A stretch of DNA of 64,000 bases from Streptomyces fuscichromogenes (GCF_014645815.1 NZ_BMML01000019.1:124001-188000); one strand, 5' to 3'; numbered from the stretch's first letter, positions 50,758-59,695 are shown. The notes: generated by a model from the letters alone, not told the origin. Made by a program: numbers and translations.

Positions 50758-50907
50758 TTTCGCCCTGGATATCGGCCCTGAGGTGCGACGTTTCGGGTTT
50801 CGGGGCCCCGCCTGACGCCCCGGGAACAGCTCGACGAGCGGCGGCGGTCGGAACCTCGGAGACTGAGATCACCGGCTACCACAAGCGTGATCAGCTAGGG
50901 ACTTGCG

Positions 50908-51330
50908 ATGGCTGCACCACGATCAAGCAAGCGGTGGACGTGGCTGTTTGCGATCATCTCCGCCGCCGCCCTCGTACTCGGCAGTCTGCTCCTCTGGGTG
51001 GCTGCGAACGGCGGCTCCGCGACAGGATCGCCACCCCCTTCTACCGGGCCCCCGACGAGTGCCACCGCACCTCAGGCCGGCCAGTCCACACCTGGCGGCT
51101 GGGGCGGCGGAGGCGGAGGCGGCTCAGGCTCGGAAACCCAGACCGCGGTTCCCGACTCTCCGTCAGCGACAGGGATCCCGACCCCGCCCACGAACCCGTC
51201 ACCCAGCAACGCCGCACAGATCATCACCGCGTCAGCTGGAGTCATCGGCGCACTGGGAGGCCTGTGCGGCGGCATCGCACTCATCATCAACGCAATGAAG
51301 CGGTCCGCTCAGACCAGTCCGCCCGGTTGA
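50908..51330 (+). CDS. Small two-helix membrane protein of unknown function
   Basis: This 140-residue protein has a transmembrane helix at about residues 13-33 (LFAIISAAALVLGSLLLWV). A long Ser/Thr/Pro linker follows, with a Gly tract (GGWGGGGGGGSGS) near 64-75, and a second helix at about 104-126 (IITASAGVIGALGGLCGGIAL) ends in a short basic tail. Both termini are probably cytoplasmic, with the flexible linker outside. I recognise no family. It lies downstream of the structured region, whose plus-strand transcript would be its leader. Confidence 0.6.
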   Translation: MAAPRSSKRWTWLFAIISAAALVLGSLLLWVAANGGSATGSPPPSTGPPTSATAPQAGQSTPGGWGGGGGGGSGSETQTAVPDSPSATGIPTPPTNPSPSNAAQIITASAGVIGALGGLCGGIALIINAMKRSAQTSPPG

Positions 51331-51422
51331 CATCCGCCCAGGCCACCTCGCCGCCCACCAGGCCGCCGAGATCCTCGACACCGTCCGCCGACCGGTCCGC
51401 CGCTGAACGTACGAGAGCCACG

Positions 51423-51767
51423 TCACCGCTCCCGAACGTCGGCCAGTTCCGCGAGCACGTGCGCGTGGCACAGCTCCGGGGCGCACCAGCAGGCCAGCGT
51501 CCTCCCGCGCAGCTCCGCCGCCGGCTCCAGCAGCTCGGGCCGTTCCAGCAGGTACGCCCGGTACATCGACATCACCTCGGCCCGGGTGCCGTCCCGCTTC
51601 TTCTTCGCGGTGTCGTAGGCGAAGGGGTTGTACAGCGGGTGGCGGGGCAGGTCCCAGCCGCCCATCGTCCAGCGGCGGCCCACGTAGACGACATCCGCGG
51701 GGGCGTGTTCCAGCCGGGGGCCGAACTCGTGGATCCGGCCCCTGACGTTGATCACCCGGGTGGGCAT
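51423..51767 (-). CDS. DUF4326 domain protein
   Basis: The 114-residue product is a DUF4326 protein. It has VYVGRRWTMGGWDLPRHPLYNPFA near residues 28-50 and the C-terminal motif RGRTLACWCAPELCHAHVLAEL, with Cys-Trp-Cys and Cys-His residues that may bind a metal. The family is frequent in phages and bacteria; its function is not established. It ends in a gap of about 90 bp after the small membrane protein. Confidence 0.85.
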   Translation of the reverse strand: MPTRVINVRGRIHEFGPRLEHAPADVVYVGRRWTMGGWDLPRHPLYNPFAYDTAKKKRDGTRAEVMSMYRAYLLERPELLEPAAELRGRTLACWCAPELCHAHVLAELADVRER

Positions 51768-51777
51768 GCGAGCGGTC

Positions 51778-52560
51778 CTACGCCTCGTACGGCAGCAGTT
51801 CGGGGCGCTTCGGCTCGCGGCCGTCGCCGGAGGAGCGGCCGGTGAGGCGGCGGCCTATCCACGGCAGGAGGTACTGCCTGGTGAAGCGGGCGTCCGCGAC
51901 CCGGCGCGCGACCCAGCCCGGCGGCGCCGTGGCCGGGATCGGCGTGCGCCACTCGGGGTCCTCGGGCTCGTGGCCGAGGGTCTGCCAGACCGCCTCGGCC
52001 ACCCTGCGGTGCCCCTCGGCTGTCAGGTGCAGCCGGTCCACGTCCCACATCCGGGGGTCGGCCAGCGAGGGCGCCCCGTACAGGTCGACGACGAGGGCAC
52101 CGTGCCGCTCGGCCAGCTCGTCGACCACGGCGAACAGCTCCTCCATGCGGGGGCGGAACCGCTCCAGGACCGGGCCCTGGCGGCCGGGGCTGCGCATCAG
52201 CACCAGCTGCTCGCAGGCCGGCGCCAGCCGCTCCACCGCCTCGGTCAGCAGGTCCCGGACCCGGACCATGTCGCACTTGGGGCGCAGCGTGTCGTTGAGG
52301 CCGCCGACCAGCGTGATCACGTCGGGCCGCATCGCGACCGCCACGTCCACCTGCTCCTCGACGATCTGCCCGATCAGCTTGCCGCGCACCGCGAGGTTGG
52401 CGTAGCGGAAGCCGGGGGTACGGGCGGCCATCCGGGTGGCGAGGACATCGGCCCAGCCGCGGTAGGAGCCGTCGGCCGTGAGGTCCGACATGCCCTCGGT
52501 GAAGGAGTCGCCGATCGCGACCAGGCTGGAGTGTGCGGGAGGCACCGGGTTCTTCTGCAT
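51778..52560 (-). CDS. SGNH/GDSL family hydrolase
   Basis: This 260-residue esterase has block I VAIGDSFTEGMSD (nucleophile serine), block III LVGGLNDTLRP, and block V VDRLHLTAEGHRRVAE with the Asp-x-x-His pair. There is no signal peptide, so it acts in the cytoplasm on an unknown ester. The gene runs on the same strand as DUF4326, 10 bp upstream of it, and the two may be cotranscribed. The last 40 residues are basic and family-typical. Confidence 0.92.
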   Translation of the reverse strand: MQKNPVPPAHSSLVAIGDSFTEGMSDLTADGSYRGWADVLATRMAARTPGFRYANLAVRGKLIGQIVEEQVDVAVAMRPDVITLVGGLNDTLRPKCDMVRVRDLLTEAVERLAPACEQLVLMRSPGRQGPVLERFRPRMEELFAVVDELAERHGALVVDLYGAPSLADPRMWDVDRLHLTAEGHRRVAEAVWQTLGHEPEDPEWRTPIPATAPPGWVARRVADARFTRQYLLPWIGRRLTGRSSGDGREPKRPELLPYEA

Positions 52561-52600
52561 GGCGACAGAGATGGTATCCCGGGGCGCATACCCGCCAGTC

Positions 52601-52680
52601 GGTCACTCCCTCCGCGGGCGCGATGCCTTGGTCACTCCCTCCGCGGGCGCGACGCCGCGGTCACCCCCTCCGCCGAGGGC
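52601..52680. repeat. Tandem repeat of a ~29-bp unit (2.8 copies)
   Basis: GGTCACTCCCTCCGCGGGCG begins units at 52601 and 52630, and a divergent third unit at 52659. The third runs up to the last bases of the CNNM gene, so duplication of the gene's 3' end probably created the array. Confidence 0.8.
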
Positions 52681-53693
52681 TACGCGTGCTGCCCGAACAG
52701 CTCCCGCAGCACGTCCTCCATGGTCACCAGCCCCGCCAGCCGTCCGTCGTCGCCGAGCAGGCCCGCCAGGTGGGTGCGGCTGCCGCGCATTGCCGTGAGC
52801 ACGTCGTCCAGCGGTGTGGTCTCCCGCACCCGGGCGATCGGCCGCATGTCCCGCAGCCGGAACGCCTCGTCCCGGGGCGAGGCGTCCAGCGCGTCCTTGA
52901 CGTGCAGATAGCCGACGATCCGGCGCCCCTCGTCCACCACCGGGAAGCGGGAGAAGCCCGACTCCGCGGACAGCCGCTCCAGCTCCTCCGGAGTGACGCC
53001 CACGCGCGCGTAGACGACGCGTTCCAGCGGCACCACCACGTCCCGCACCGGCCGGCGGCCCAGCTCCAGGGCGTCGTGCAGCCGCTCCTGCGCCCGGTCG
53101 TCGATCAGGCCCGCCTCGCCGGCGTCCTTGACGATCTCGGCGAGCTGGGTGTCCGTGAAGGTCGCCGAGACCTCGTCCTTGGTCTCCACCCGGAGCATCC
53201 TCAGCAGGCCGTTGGCGAAGGCGTTGATCGTGAAGATCACCGGGCGCAGCGCCCGCGACAGCGCGACCAGGGGAGGCCCGAGGAGCAGCGCGCTGCGCAC
53301 CGGCTCGGCCAGTGCCACGTTCTTCGGCACCATCTCGCCCAGCAGCATGTGCAGATAGGTCGCGAGGGACAGCGCGATCACGAAGGACACGGCGTGGCCG
53401 ACGCCGGTGGGCACGCCGACCGCGTGGAACACCGGCTCCAGGAGATGCGCGATCGCCGGCTCCGCGACCACGCCCAGCACCAGCGTGCACAGCGTGATGC
53501 CGAGCTGGGCGGCGGCCAGCAGCGCGGACACGTGCTCCAGCCCCCACAGCACGCTCCTGGCCCGCCGGTCGCCTGCCTCGGCGTGCGGTTCGATCTGGGA
53601 GCGGCGCACCGAGATCAACGCGAACTCGGCGCCCACGAAGAACGCGTTCACGACCAGCGTCGCGAAACCGATCAGCAACTGTACGGCGGTCAC
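52680..53693 (-). CDS. CNNM/CorC family transporter-like protein (second of pair)
   Basis: This 337-residue protein has an N-terminal CNNM/DUF21 domain with three to four transmembrane helices (VVNAFFVGAEFALISVRRSQIE; LGEMVPKNVALA). A tandem CBS pair at about 215-330 follows (VVPLERVVYARVGVTPEEL; GLVTMEDVLRELFG). It lacks the C-terminal CorC_HlyC domain that its neighbour has. The family is linked to magnesium/cobalt efflux. Its ATG overlaps the stop of the upstream paralogue by 4 bp, so the two probably form a complex. Confidence 0.9.
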   Translation of the reverse strand: MTAVQLLIGFATLVVNAFFVGAEFALISVRRSQIEPHAEAGDRRARSVLWGLEHVSALLAAAQLGITLCTLVLGVVAEPAIAHLLEPVFHAVGVPTGVGHAVSFVIALSLATYLHMLLGEMVPKNVALAEPVRSALLLGPPLVALSRALRPVIFTINAFANGLLRMLRVETKDEVSATFTDTQLAEIVKDAGEAGLIDDRAQERLHDALELGRRPVRDVVVPLERVVYARVGVTPEELERLSAESGFSRFPVVDEGRRIVGYLHVKDALDASPRDEAFRLRDMRPIARVRETTPLDDVLTAMRGSRTHLAGLLGDDGRLAGLVTMEDVLRELFGQHA

Positions 53694-55024
53694 CGCTGCC
53701 CCTCCTGCTCCGTCTCGTCGTCCAGCGGCGCGTGCAGCAGCACCCGGGCCGCCCGCCGCCCCGAGGCGTCGACCACGTCCAGCCGCCAGCCGGCGACCTC
53801 GACGCCGTCCCCGGTCTCCGGTATCCGGCCCAACTCGGCCGCGACCAGCCCGGCCAGCGTCTCGTACGGCCCTTCGGGCGGCCGCAGGCCCACGCGCGCG
53901 AGCTGGTCCATGCGGGCCGCGCCGTCCGCCGAGTAGAGCGCGCGGCCCGTCGCGTCGGCGCCGGCCGGGGCGAGGTCGGGCGTCTCGTGCGGGTCGTGTT
54001 CGTCGCGGACCTCGCCGACCACCTCCTCGACGATGTCCTCCAGGGTGGCGACCCCGGCCGTACCGCCGTACTCGTCGATGACGACGGCCATGGTGCGCCG
54101 GCCGCCGAGCCGGTCCAGGAGGCGGTCGACGGTCAGGGACTCGGGGACCAGCAGGGGCTCGCGCATCACCTGGGCCACCCGGACCCGGGCCCGCTCCTCG
54201 ACGGGCATGGCCACGATGTCCTTGATGTGGGCGGTGCCGACGACCGAGTCCAGGCTCTCCCGGTAGACCGGGAACCGGGACAGGCCGGTCGCGCGGGTCG
54301 CGTTCGCCACGTCCTCGCAGGTCGCCCGGGCCTCCAGGGCGACGACCTGGACGCGCGGGGTCATCACGTTCTCGGCCGTGAGGTCGGCGAGGTTGAGCGT
54401 GCGCACGAACAGCTCGGCGGTGTCCGGCTCCAGCGCGCCCTGTCTGGCGGAGTGCCGGGCCAGCGCGGCCAGCTCCTGGGGCCCGCGTGCGGAGGCCAGC
54501 TCCTCGGCGGGCTCGATGCCCAGGCGCCGTACCAGCCGGTTCGCGGTGTTGTTGAGATGCGTGATGAACGGCCGGAAGGCCGCGCTGAACCAGCGCTGGG
54601 CGTTGCCCACCCGCTTGGCCACGGCCAGCGGCGCGGAGATCGCCCAGTTCTTGGGCACCAGCTCGCCGACGACCATCAGGAACACCGTGGACAGCCCGGT
54701 TCCGATCACCAGTGCGAGCGAGCTCGCCGCCGACGGCCCGATGCCCAGCGCCTCCAGCGGACCGGCCAGCAGCTTGGCGACCGAGGGCTCGGCGAGCATG
54801 CCGACCACCAGGTTGGTGACCGTGATGCCGAGCTGCGCCCCCGAGAGCTGGAACGTCAGGTTCCGTACGGCCTTGAGGGCCCCCGCCGCTCCGCGCTCGC
54901 CGCGCTCCGCGGCCCGCTCCAGCTCGCCGCGCTCGACCGTGGTCAGCGAGAACTCGGCCGCGACGAAGGCACCGCAGGCGAGCGACAGCAGGATCGCCAC
55001 CAGCAGAAGGAGCACTTCGGTCAT
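53690..55024 (-). CDS. CNNM/CorC family transporter-like protein (first of pair)
   Basis: The 444-residue product contains a CNNM/DUF21 membrane domain (CGAFVAAEFSLTTVERGELE; VGELVPKNWAIS), a CBS pair at about 215-335 (MTPRVQVVALEA; VVIDEYGGTAGVATLEDIVEEVVGEVRDE), and a C-terminal CorC_HlyC domain at about 355-435. Members are implicated in Mg/Co export or sensing. It precedes and is coupled to the shorter paralogue, a layout common in Actinobacteria. Confidence 0.92.
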   Translation of the reverse strand: MTEVLLLLVAILLSLACGAFVAAEFSLTTVERGELERAAERGERGAAGALKAVRNLTFQLSGAQLGITVTNLVVGMLAEPSVAKLLAGPLEALGIGPSAASSLALVIGTGLSTVFLMVVGELVPKNWAISAPLAVAKRVGNAQRWFSAAFRPFITHLNNTANRLVRRLGIEPAEELASARGPQELAALARHSARQGALEPDTAELFVRTLNLADLTAENVMTPRVQVVALEARATCEDVANATRATGLSRFPVYRESLDSVVGTAHIKDIVAMPVEERARVRVAQVMREPLLVPESLTVDRLLDRLGGRRTMAVVIDEYGGTAGVATLEDIVEEVVGEVRDEHDPHETPDLAPAGADATGRALYSADGAARMDQLARVGLRPPEGPYETLAGLVAAELGRIPETGDGVEVAGWRLDVVDASGRRAARVLLHAPLDDETEQEGQR

Positions 55025-55176
55025 CGGGTCACCTCCGTCCCATGATCGGGCAGGGTGGACAGGACCGCGCGGTGTCGGCGGCGGACAGGACTGGGAGGCT
55101 CGCCCATGGCGGGACGCTCACACACCTTTCATCGGGAACGACGTTTCCCCAATGGTAAAGGATGAGCAAAGTTGCC

Positions 55177-55611
55177 TCAGTGGCCGCCGTCCGTCAGTGG
55201 CTTCACCCACCGCCGCCACTGCTCCTGGGCCTGGTACCCCGCGGCCCGCCAGGCATGGTGCGCGGTCTCGTTGCGCTCCAGCACCATCGCGTCCGCGCGC
55301 CGCCCGCCGAGCCGTACGAACCGCTCGTCGGCGGCCGTCAGCAGGGCCGCCCCGATGCCCCGGCGGCGCCGCTCGGGATGCACGGCCAGCCGGTACAGAT
55401 GGCAGCGCCAGCCGTCGAAGCCCGCGATCACCGTGCCGACGAGCTCACCGTCCAGTTCGGCGAGGAGCAGGGCCTCGGGGTCGGTGGCGAGGAGGCGGTC
55501 CGTCCCGCCACGGTCGTCGCTGATGCTGGTGCCCTCGGCCGCGGTCTTCCAGAAGGCGAGAACGGTGTCCAGATCATCGGGCACGGCGGCCCGGATACGC
55601 AGCTCGGTCAT
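55177..55611 (-). CDS. GNAT family N-acetyltransferase
   Basis: This 144-residue protein is a complete GNAT fold. The acetyl-CoA loop is VHPERRRRGIGAALL (Q/RxxGxG/A type), preceded by the beta4 strand LYRLAV and followed by ERNETAHHAWRAAGYQ. The substrate is unknown. It stands alone between the CNNM pair and a decayed oxidoreductase gene. Confidence 0.92.
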   Translation of the reverse strand: MTELRIRAAVPDDLDTVLAFWKTAAEGTSISDDRGGTDRLLATDPEALLLAELDGELVGTVIAGFDGWRCHLYRLAVHPERRRRGIGAALLTAADERFVRLGGRRADAMVLERNETAHHAWRAAGYQAQEQWRRWVKPLTDGGH

Positions 55612-55655
55612 GCGGCGATCCCATCACAACCGCCCCTGCCCACCTGCTGATTCCA

Positions 55656-55910
55656 CTATGCGGACAGGGCCTCGACCACCGGGGCGAACGCCTCCATGGA
55701 CGGCTCCAGCACGGTCAGGTACGAGAACCCGTACCGCTCGCGCAGCCCCCGCACCCGTGCGACGACCTCCGCGAGCGTGCCGACGACGACGATCGGCAGG
55801 GCGAGGGCCCGGTCCAGGGTCAGCTCGGGTCGTCGTTCCAGCAGCGGGCCGAGCGCGGACGACGGGTCGTCGGCGAGCAGATTGACCCCGAAACGGAACG
55901 GGCGCGGCAT
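55656..55910 (-). pseudogene. Internally deleted LLM-class F420-dependent oxidoreductase
   Basis: An 84-codon frame joins the family N-terminus PRPFRFGVNLLA directly to a C-terminal portion (LTLDRALALPIVVVGTLAEVVARVRGLRERYGFSYLTVLEPSMEAFAPVVEAL). Luciferase-like monooxygenases of this group are near 300 residues, so about 200 central codons, including the barrel core and F420 site, are missing, yet the frame is kept. A ribosome site GAGGAG precedes the ATG. The product cannot be an active enzyme. Confidence 0.8.
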
Positions 55911-55939
55911 GAACTCTCCTCGGCTGCCGATGACGTGAG

Positions 55940-58507
55940 TCACTCGTGCGCGATGGCCGCCAGCACGTTCATGCGCGAGGCACGCAGGGCCGGCAGCAGC
56001 GCGGCCACGATGCCCACGACCGCCGAGCCGATCACCACCGCGATGATCGTGCCCCACGGCACGGCGAGGGCCTTCAGGCCCTGGAGCGCCAGCACCTGCT
56101 GGGTGCACACGCCCCACACCAGGCCGAGCGCCAGCCCCAGTACGGCGCCGAACACCGCGATCACCACCGACTCCAGCCTGATCATCCGGCGCAGCTGCCG
56201 CCGGGCCAGTCCGATCGCGCGCAGCAGCCCGATCTCCCGGGTGCGCTCCACGACCGACAGGGCGAGGGTGTTGACCACCCCGAGCACCGCGATCACGATC
56301 GCCAGGCCGAGCAGCGCGTACACGAGGTAGAGCAGCACGGCGATCTGGTCGTGCACCAGCTTCTTGTAGTCGGCCTGGTCGCGGACCTGCACCTGCGGGT
56401 ACGGCGCCAGCGTCCGCTCCAGCCGAGAGCGCAGCTGGTCGGCGGTGGTGCCCGGGGCCCGGTTGACGTACAGCGACGAGTCCTGGCCGCCGGGGACGTA
56501 CTTCTGCACGGTGGCGATGCCGAAGAACAGTCCGCCCTGGGTGCCGAATCCGCTGCCGCTGTCCTGGTCGGAGAGGGCGCCCACCTTCATCTCGGCCCGC
56601 TTCCCGCCCGGGAACTCGACCGCAAGCACACTGCCGAGGCGCACCTTGTGGTCCTCGGCGAAGGTGACGTTCATACCGAGGCTGCCGGGCGCCAGCGCGG
56701 CCGCGGTGTCGCCGCCCTTGTAGGCGACATGGGCGACCTGGTCGACCTGGGAGTCGTACCCGGCGGCGGTGGTGGTGACCCGCTTGCCGTCCGGCAGCCG
56801 TACCGCCACCGGCGTGAACCGCTGCCGCACCACGAGCCCCACGCCCGCGGTGCCGCGCACCTTGTCGGTGATCTCCCCGGTGAACGGCAGGAAGTTGCTG
56901 TTCTGGACGATGAAGTCGGCGCCCAGCGTCCTGTCGATCTGCTGGTCGAAGGACTTGGACATGGAGGCGCTGGCCACCGACATCCCGCCGACCAGGGCGA
57001 GCCCCACCATGAGCGCGGCGGCGGTGGCGCCGGTACGGCGCGGGTTGCGCAGGGCGTTGCGCTGGCTCATCCGGCCGACCGGGCCGAAGAGGGCGGGGAA
57101 GGCCCCGCCGAGGACCCGGATCACGGGGCGGACCAGCAGCGGTCCGGCGATGACGGTCGCGATCAGGGTCAGGACGACCCCGAGGCCTAGCAGCGAGGCG
57201 GCGGAGGCGGTCTTCGAGGCCGTGGCACAGCCCGCGAGGGCCGCCGCCCCGAGCGCCCCGACGATCCCGCCCACGATCGCCCGCGTCCTGAGCGGCTTGC
57301 CGATCCCGGCGATCTCGGCGTCCGCGAGCGCCGCCATGGGCGACACGGTCGCCGCGCGCCGGGCGGGCAGATACGCGGCGACGAAGGTGACGCCGACGCC
57401 CACGACGTACGCGGCGACCGGCGTACCCCAGCCGATGACCATCTCGGTGGTCTTGAGGTTCATGCCGAACGCGGTCATCAGCTTGATCAGCCCGAGCGCC
57501 AGCCCGATTCCGGCACCAAGCCCGAGCGTCGAGCCGACCAGCCCCAGCAGCACCGCCTCGGTGAGCACGGACCGACGTACCTGGCGCCGGTCGGCGCCCA
57601 GGGCGCGCAGCAGCCCCAGTTCCCGGGTGCGCTGGGCGATCAGCATGGAGAAGGTGTTGACGATGAGGAAGACGCCCACCAGGGTGGCGATCCCGGCGAA
57701 TCCCAGCATCACGTACTTGATGACGTCCAGGAAGCCGCCGAGGTCCGCGGCCGACGACTTCGCCTGCTCGTCGGCGGTCTTCAGGTCGTACGTCCCGGTC
57801 CCGATCGCGGCGCCGATACGGCCCTTGAGCACGGCGTCGGTCACCCCCTGCGCCGCGTCCACCGAGATGCTGGTGGCCCGGCCGGGGGAGCCCAGCAGCT
57901 CCTTCGCGGCCACCGCCGGGTCGAGGAAGACCAGGGCCGCGCCGGGGTTGGTGGTGGTGAAGGTGGCGATGCCGACGATCTCCACCCGGAAGGTGCCGGG
58001 CTGGGCCTGCACGGTCAGCGTGTCGCCGATCCGGACGTGCTTCTTGTCGGCGGTGTCCGCGTCCAGGAGGGCCTGTCCGGCGCCCTGCGGGGCGTGCCCC
58101 GAGGTGAGCTTCACGGGGCTGCGGTGGGTGAGGTACCAGTCGGTGGCGATGGTCGGGGCGCCGGTGGTCGGGCCCACCGACTTGTTGTGGCCGTCCACCA
58201 CCACGATGTTCTGCACGGAGACGTCCGCGTGGGTGCCCGCGACCCCGGCGACCTTCGCCACCTGGCCCGCCAGCGCGGCCGGCACGGTCTGCACGGCGCC
58301 TGTCGGCACCGACGACTTGAGGTCCTGCTTCGGATCCACCGTCACGTCGGCGGAGGTGGACGCGAACAGCCGGTCGAAGGTGCGGGTGACGGTGTCGGAG
58401 AAGATCAGGCTGCCCGCGACGAACGCCACGGACAGCACGATGGCCAGCGCGGACAGCATCAGCCGTCCCTTGTGCGCGAGGAAACTGCGCAGGGTCGCCT
58501 TGAGCAC
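55940..58507 (-). CDS. ABC transporter permease (FtsX/MacB-like)
   Basis: This 855-residue permease has an N-terminal helix (HKGRLMLSALAIVLSVAFVAGSLIFSD) and a large extracytoplasmic MacB-PCD domain. An FtsX helix bundle near 265-400, a second pair of helices, a second periplasmic domain, and a C-terminal FtsX domain near 735-850 follow. It follows the ATPase gene after 4 bp and starts with GTG. Such two-FtsX-repeat exporters move lipids, peptides or act as mechanotransducers; the substrate is unknown. Confidence 0.92.
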   Translation of the reverse strand: MLKATLRSFLAHKGRLMLSALAIVLSVAFVAGSLIFSDTVTRTFDRLFASTSADVTVDPKQDLKSSVPTGAVQTVPAALAGQVAKVAGVAGTHADVSVQNIVVVDGHNKSVGPTTGAPTIATDWYLTHRSPVKLTSGHAPQGAGQALLDADTADKKHVRIGDTLTVQAQPGTFRVEIVGIATFTTTNPGAALVFLDPAVAAKELLGSPGRATSISVDAAQGVTDAVLKGRIGAAIGTGTYDLKTADEQAKSSAADLGGFLDVIKYVMLGFAGIATLVGVFLIVNTFSMLIAQRTRELGLLRALGADRRQVRRSVLTEAVLLGLVGSTLGLGAGIGLALGLIKLMTAFGMNLKTTEMVIGWGTPVAAYVVGVGVTFVAAYLPARRAATVSPMAALADAEIAGIGKPLRTRAIVGGIVGALGAAALAGCATASKTASAASLLGLGVVLTLIATVIAGPLLVRPVIRVLGGAFPALFGPVGRMSQRNALRNPRRTGATAAALMVGLALVGGMSVASASMSKSFDQQIDRTLGADFIVQNSNFLPFTGEITDKVRGTAGVGLVVRQRFTPVAVRLPDGKRVTTTAAGYDSQVDQVAHVAYKGGDTAAALAPGSLGMNVTFAEDHKVRLGSVLAVEFPGGKRAEMKVGALSDQDSGSGFGTQGGLFFGIATVQKYVPGGQDSSLYVNRAPGTTADQLRSRLERTLAPYPQVQVRDQADYKKLVHDQIAVLLYLVYALLGLAIVIAVLGVVNTLALSVVERTREIGLLRAIGLARRQLRRMIRLESVVIAVFGAVLGLALGLVWGVCTQQVLALQGLKALAVPWGTIIAVVIGSAVVGIVAALLPALRASRMNVLAAIAHE

Positions 58508-58511
58508 CGGG

Positions 58512-59300
58512 TCAGTCCTCCTCGGGCCCGGAGGACCCGCGTCCCACGTCGAAGCGCTTCATGCGTTCCAGCACGGCGTCCGCGGTCGGATCCTCCATCC
58601 GGTCCACGATCCGGCCGTCCGCGAGGAAGAGCACCAGGTCGGAGTGGGCGGCGGCGCCCGGGTCATGGGTCACCATGACGACCGTCTGGCCGAGTTGGTC
58701 CACCGCCTCCCGCAGAAAGCCCAGCACCTCCAGGCCGGCCCGGGAGTCCAGGTTGCCGGTCGGCTCGTCGGCGAAGATCAGCTCCGGGCGGGAGGCCAGC
58801 GCCCGCGCACAGGCCACGCGCTGCTGCTGGCCGCCGGAGAGCTGCGCGGGCCGGTGCTTGAGGCGGTCCCGCAGCCCGAGCGTGTCGATGACCTGGTCCA
58901 GCCACTTCTCGTCGGGCTTGCGGCCCGCGATGTCCATGGGCAGGGTGATGTTCTCGGCGGCGTTCAGCGTCGGGATCAGGTTGAACGACTGGAACATGAA
59001 CCCGATCCGGTCCCGGCGCAGCCGCGTCAGCTCGCGTTCCCGCAGCCCGGTGATCTCGGTGCCGCCGAGCCAGATCTGACCGGCCGACACGGTGTCCAGG
59101 CCCGCCAGGCAGTGCATCAACGTGGACTTCCCGGAGCCCGACGGGCCCATGACCGCGGTGAACCGGCCGCGTGCGATGTCCACGTCCACCGAGTCCAGTG
59201 CGAGCACCGCTGTCTCGCCCGCGCCGTAGGCCTTGGTCAGACCGCGGGCACGGGCCGCGGTCCCGTCGTCGGCCGGCCCCTCCGCAGCTGCTGTCGACAA
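58512..59300 (-). CDS. ABC transporter ATP-binding protein (LolD/MacB type)
   Basis: The 262-residue ATPase carries Walker A MGPSGSGKSTLMHCL, Q-loop MFQSFNLIPTL, signature LSGGQQQRVACARAL, and Walker B LIFADEPTGNLDS. It pairs with the FtsX-type permease. The TTG at 59300 is selected because GGGGAGG lies 5 nt before it; a TTG at 59318 would place that ribosome site inside the gene. Confidence 0.95.
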   Translation of the reverse strand: MSTAAAEGPADDGTAARARGLTKAYGAGETAVLALDSVDVDIARGRFTAVMGPSGSGKSTLMHCLAGLDTVSAGQIWLGGTEITGLRERELTRLRRDRIGFMFQSFNLIPTLNAAENITLPMDIAGRKPDEKWLDQVIDTLGLRDRLKHRPAQLSGGQQQRVACARALASRPELIFADEPTGNLDSRAGLEVLGFLREAVDQLGQTVVMVTHDPGAAAHSDLVLFLADGRIVDRMEDPTADAVLERMKRFDVGRGSSGPEED

Positions 59301-59427
59301 GACTGCCTCCCCGTTCAACCGGCGATCACCGACCTCTTTGTCCGGGTCGAGCGTAGTGTGACCCGTCGCACAGGCGGTATCACTTTTCGATTCCGATGCG
59401 CGCTTGCCGCCGCTAGCGCAACCGCGC

Positions 59428-59433
59428 TAGCTT
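59428..59433 (+). promoter_or_regulatory. -10 element for the RHH gene
   Basis: TAGCTT ends 6 nt before ATG 59440, with TTGCCG 18 bp further upstream as a possible -35. A GAGG within the 6 nt could also act in initiation. Confidence 0.45.
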
Positions 59434-59439
59434 CGAGGT

Positions 59440-59691
59440 ATGGCGAAGACCCAGCTGAACGTGCGCGTGGACGAGGGGACCGCCAAGGCGGCCCGCGAGC
59501 GCGCCCTCGCGCGCGGTGTGAGCGTCAATCGCTACATAGAGGAACTGGTCATGCAGGACACGGGTGAGGCAGGCCGTACGTTCGTCGAGGCCGCCGCCGA
59601 TTTCATGAAGCAGTACGAGTCCGTCTTCGCCGAGGAGTTCGGCGAGCCGCACGGTAGCGACACATCTGACAAGACCGAAGGCCGTCACTGA
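59440..59691 (+). CDS. Ribbon-helix-helix antitoxin-like protein
   Basis: The 83-residue product has an N-terminal RHH fold (KTQLNVRVDEGTAKAARERALARGVSVNRYIEELV) and an acidic C-terminal tail (VEAAADFMKQYESVFAEEFGEPH). This is the normal layout of an antitoxin: DNA-binding head and toxin-wrapping tail. The Fic-like gene follows after 4 bp. It probably represses its own promoter, in which TAGCTT overlaps the imperfect dyad GCTAGCGCAACCGCGCTAGC at 59412-59431. Confidence 0.8.
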   Translation: MAKTQLNVRVDEGTAKAARERALARGVSVNRYIEELVMQDTGEAGRTFVEAAADFMKQYESVFAEEFGEPHGSDTSDKTEGRH

Positions 59692-59695
59692 TCCC

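Noticed and set aside
51326..51406. A 26-codon coding-like fragment (VDIRPGHLAAHQAAEILDTV...) after the small membrane protein
   Set aside because: It looks like a gene remnant, but it has no start, is very short and no family could be named.
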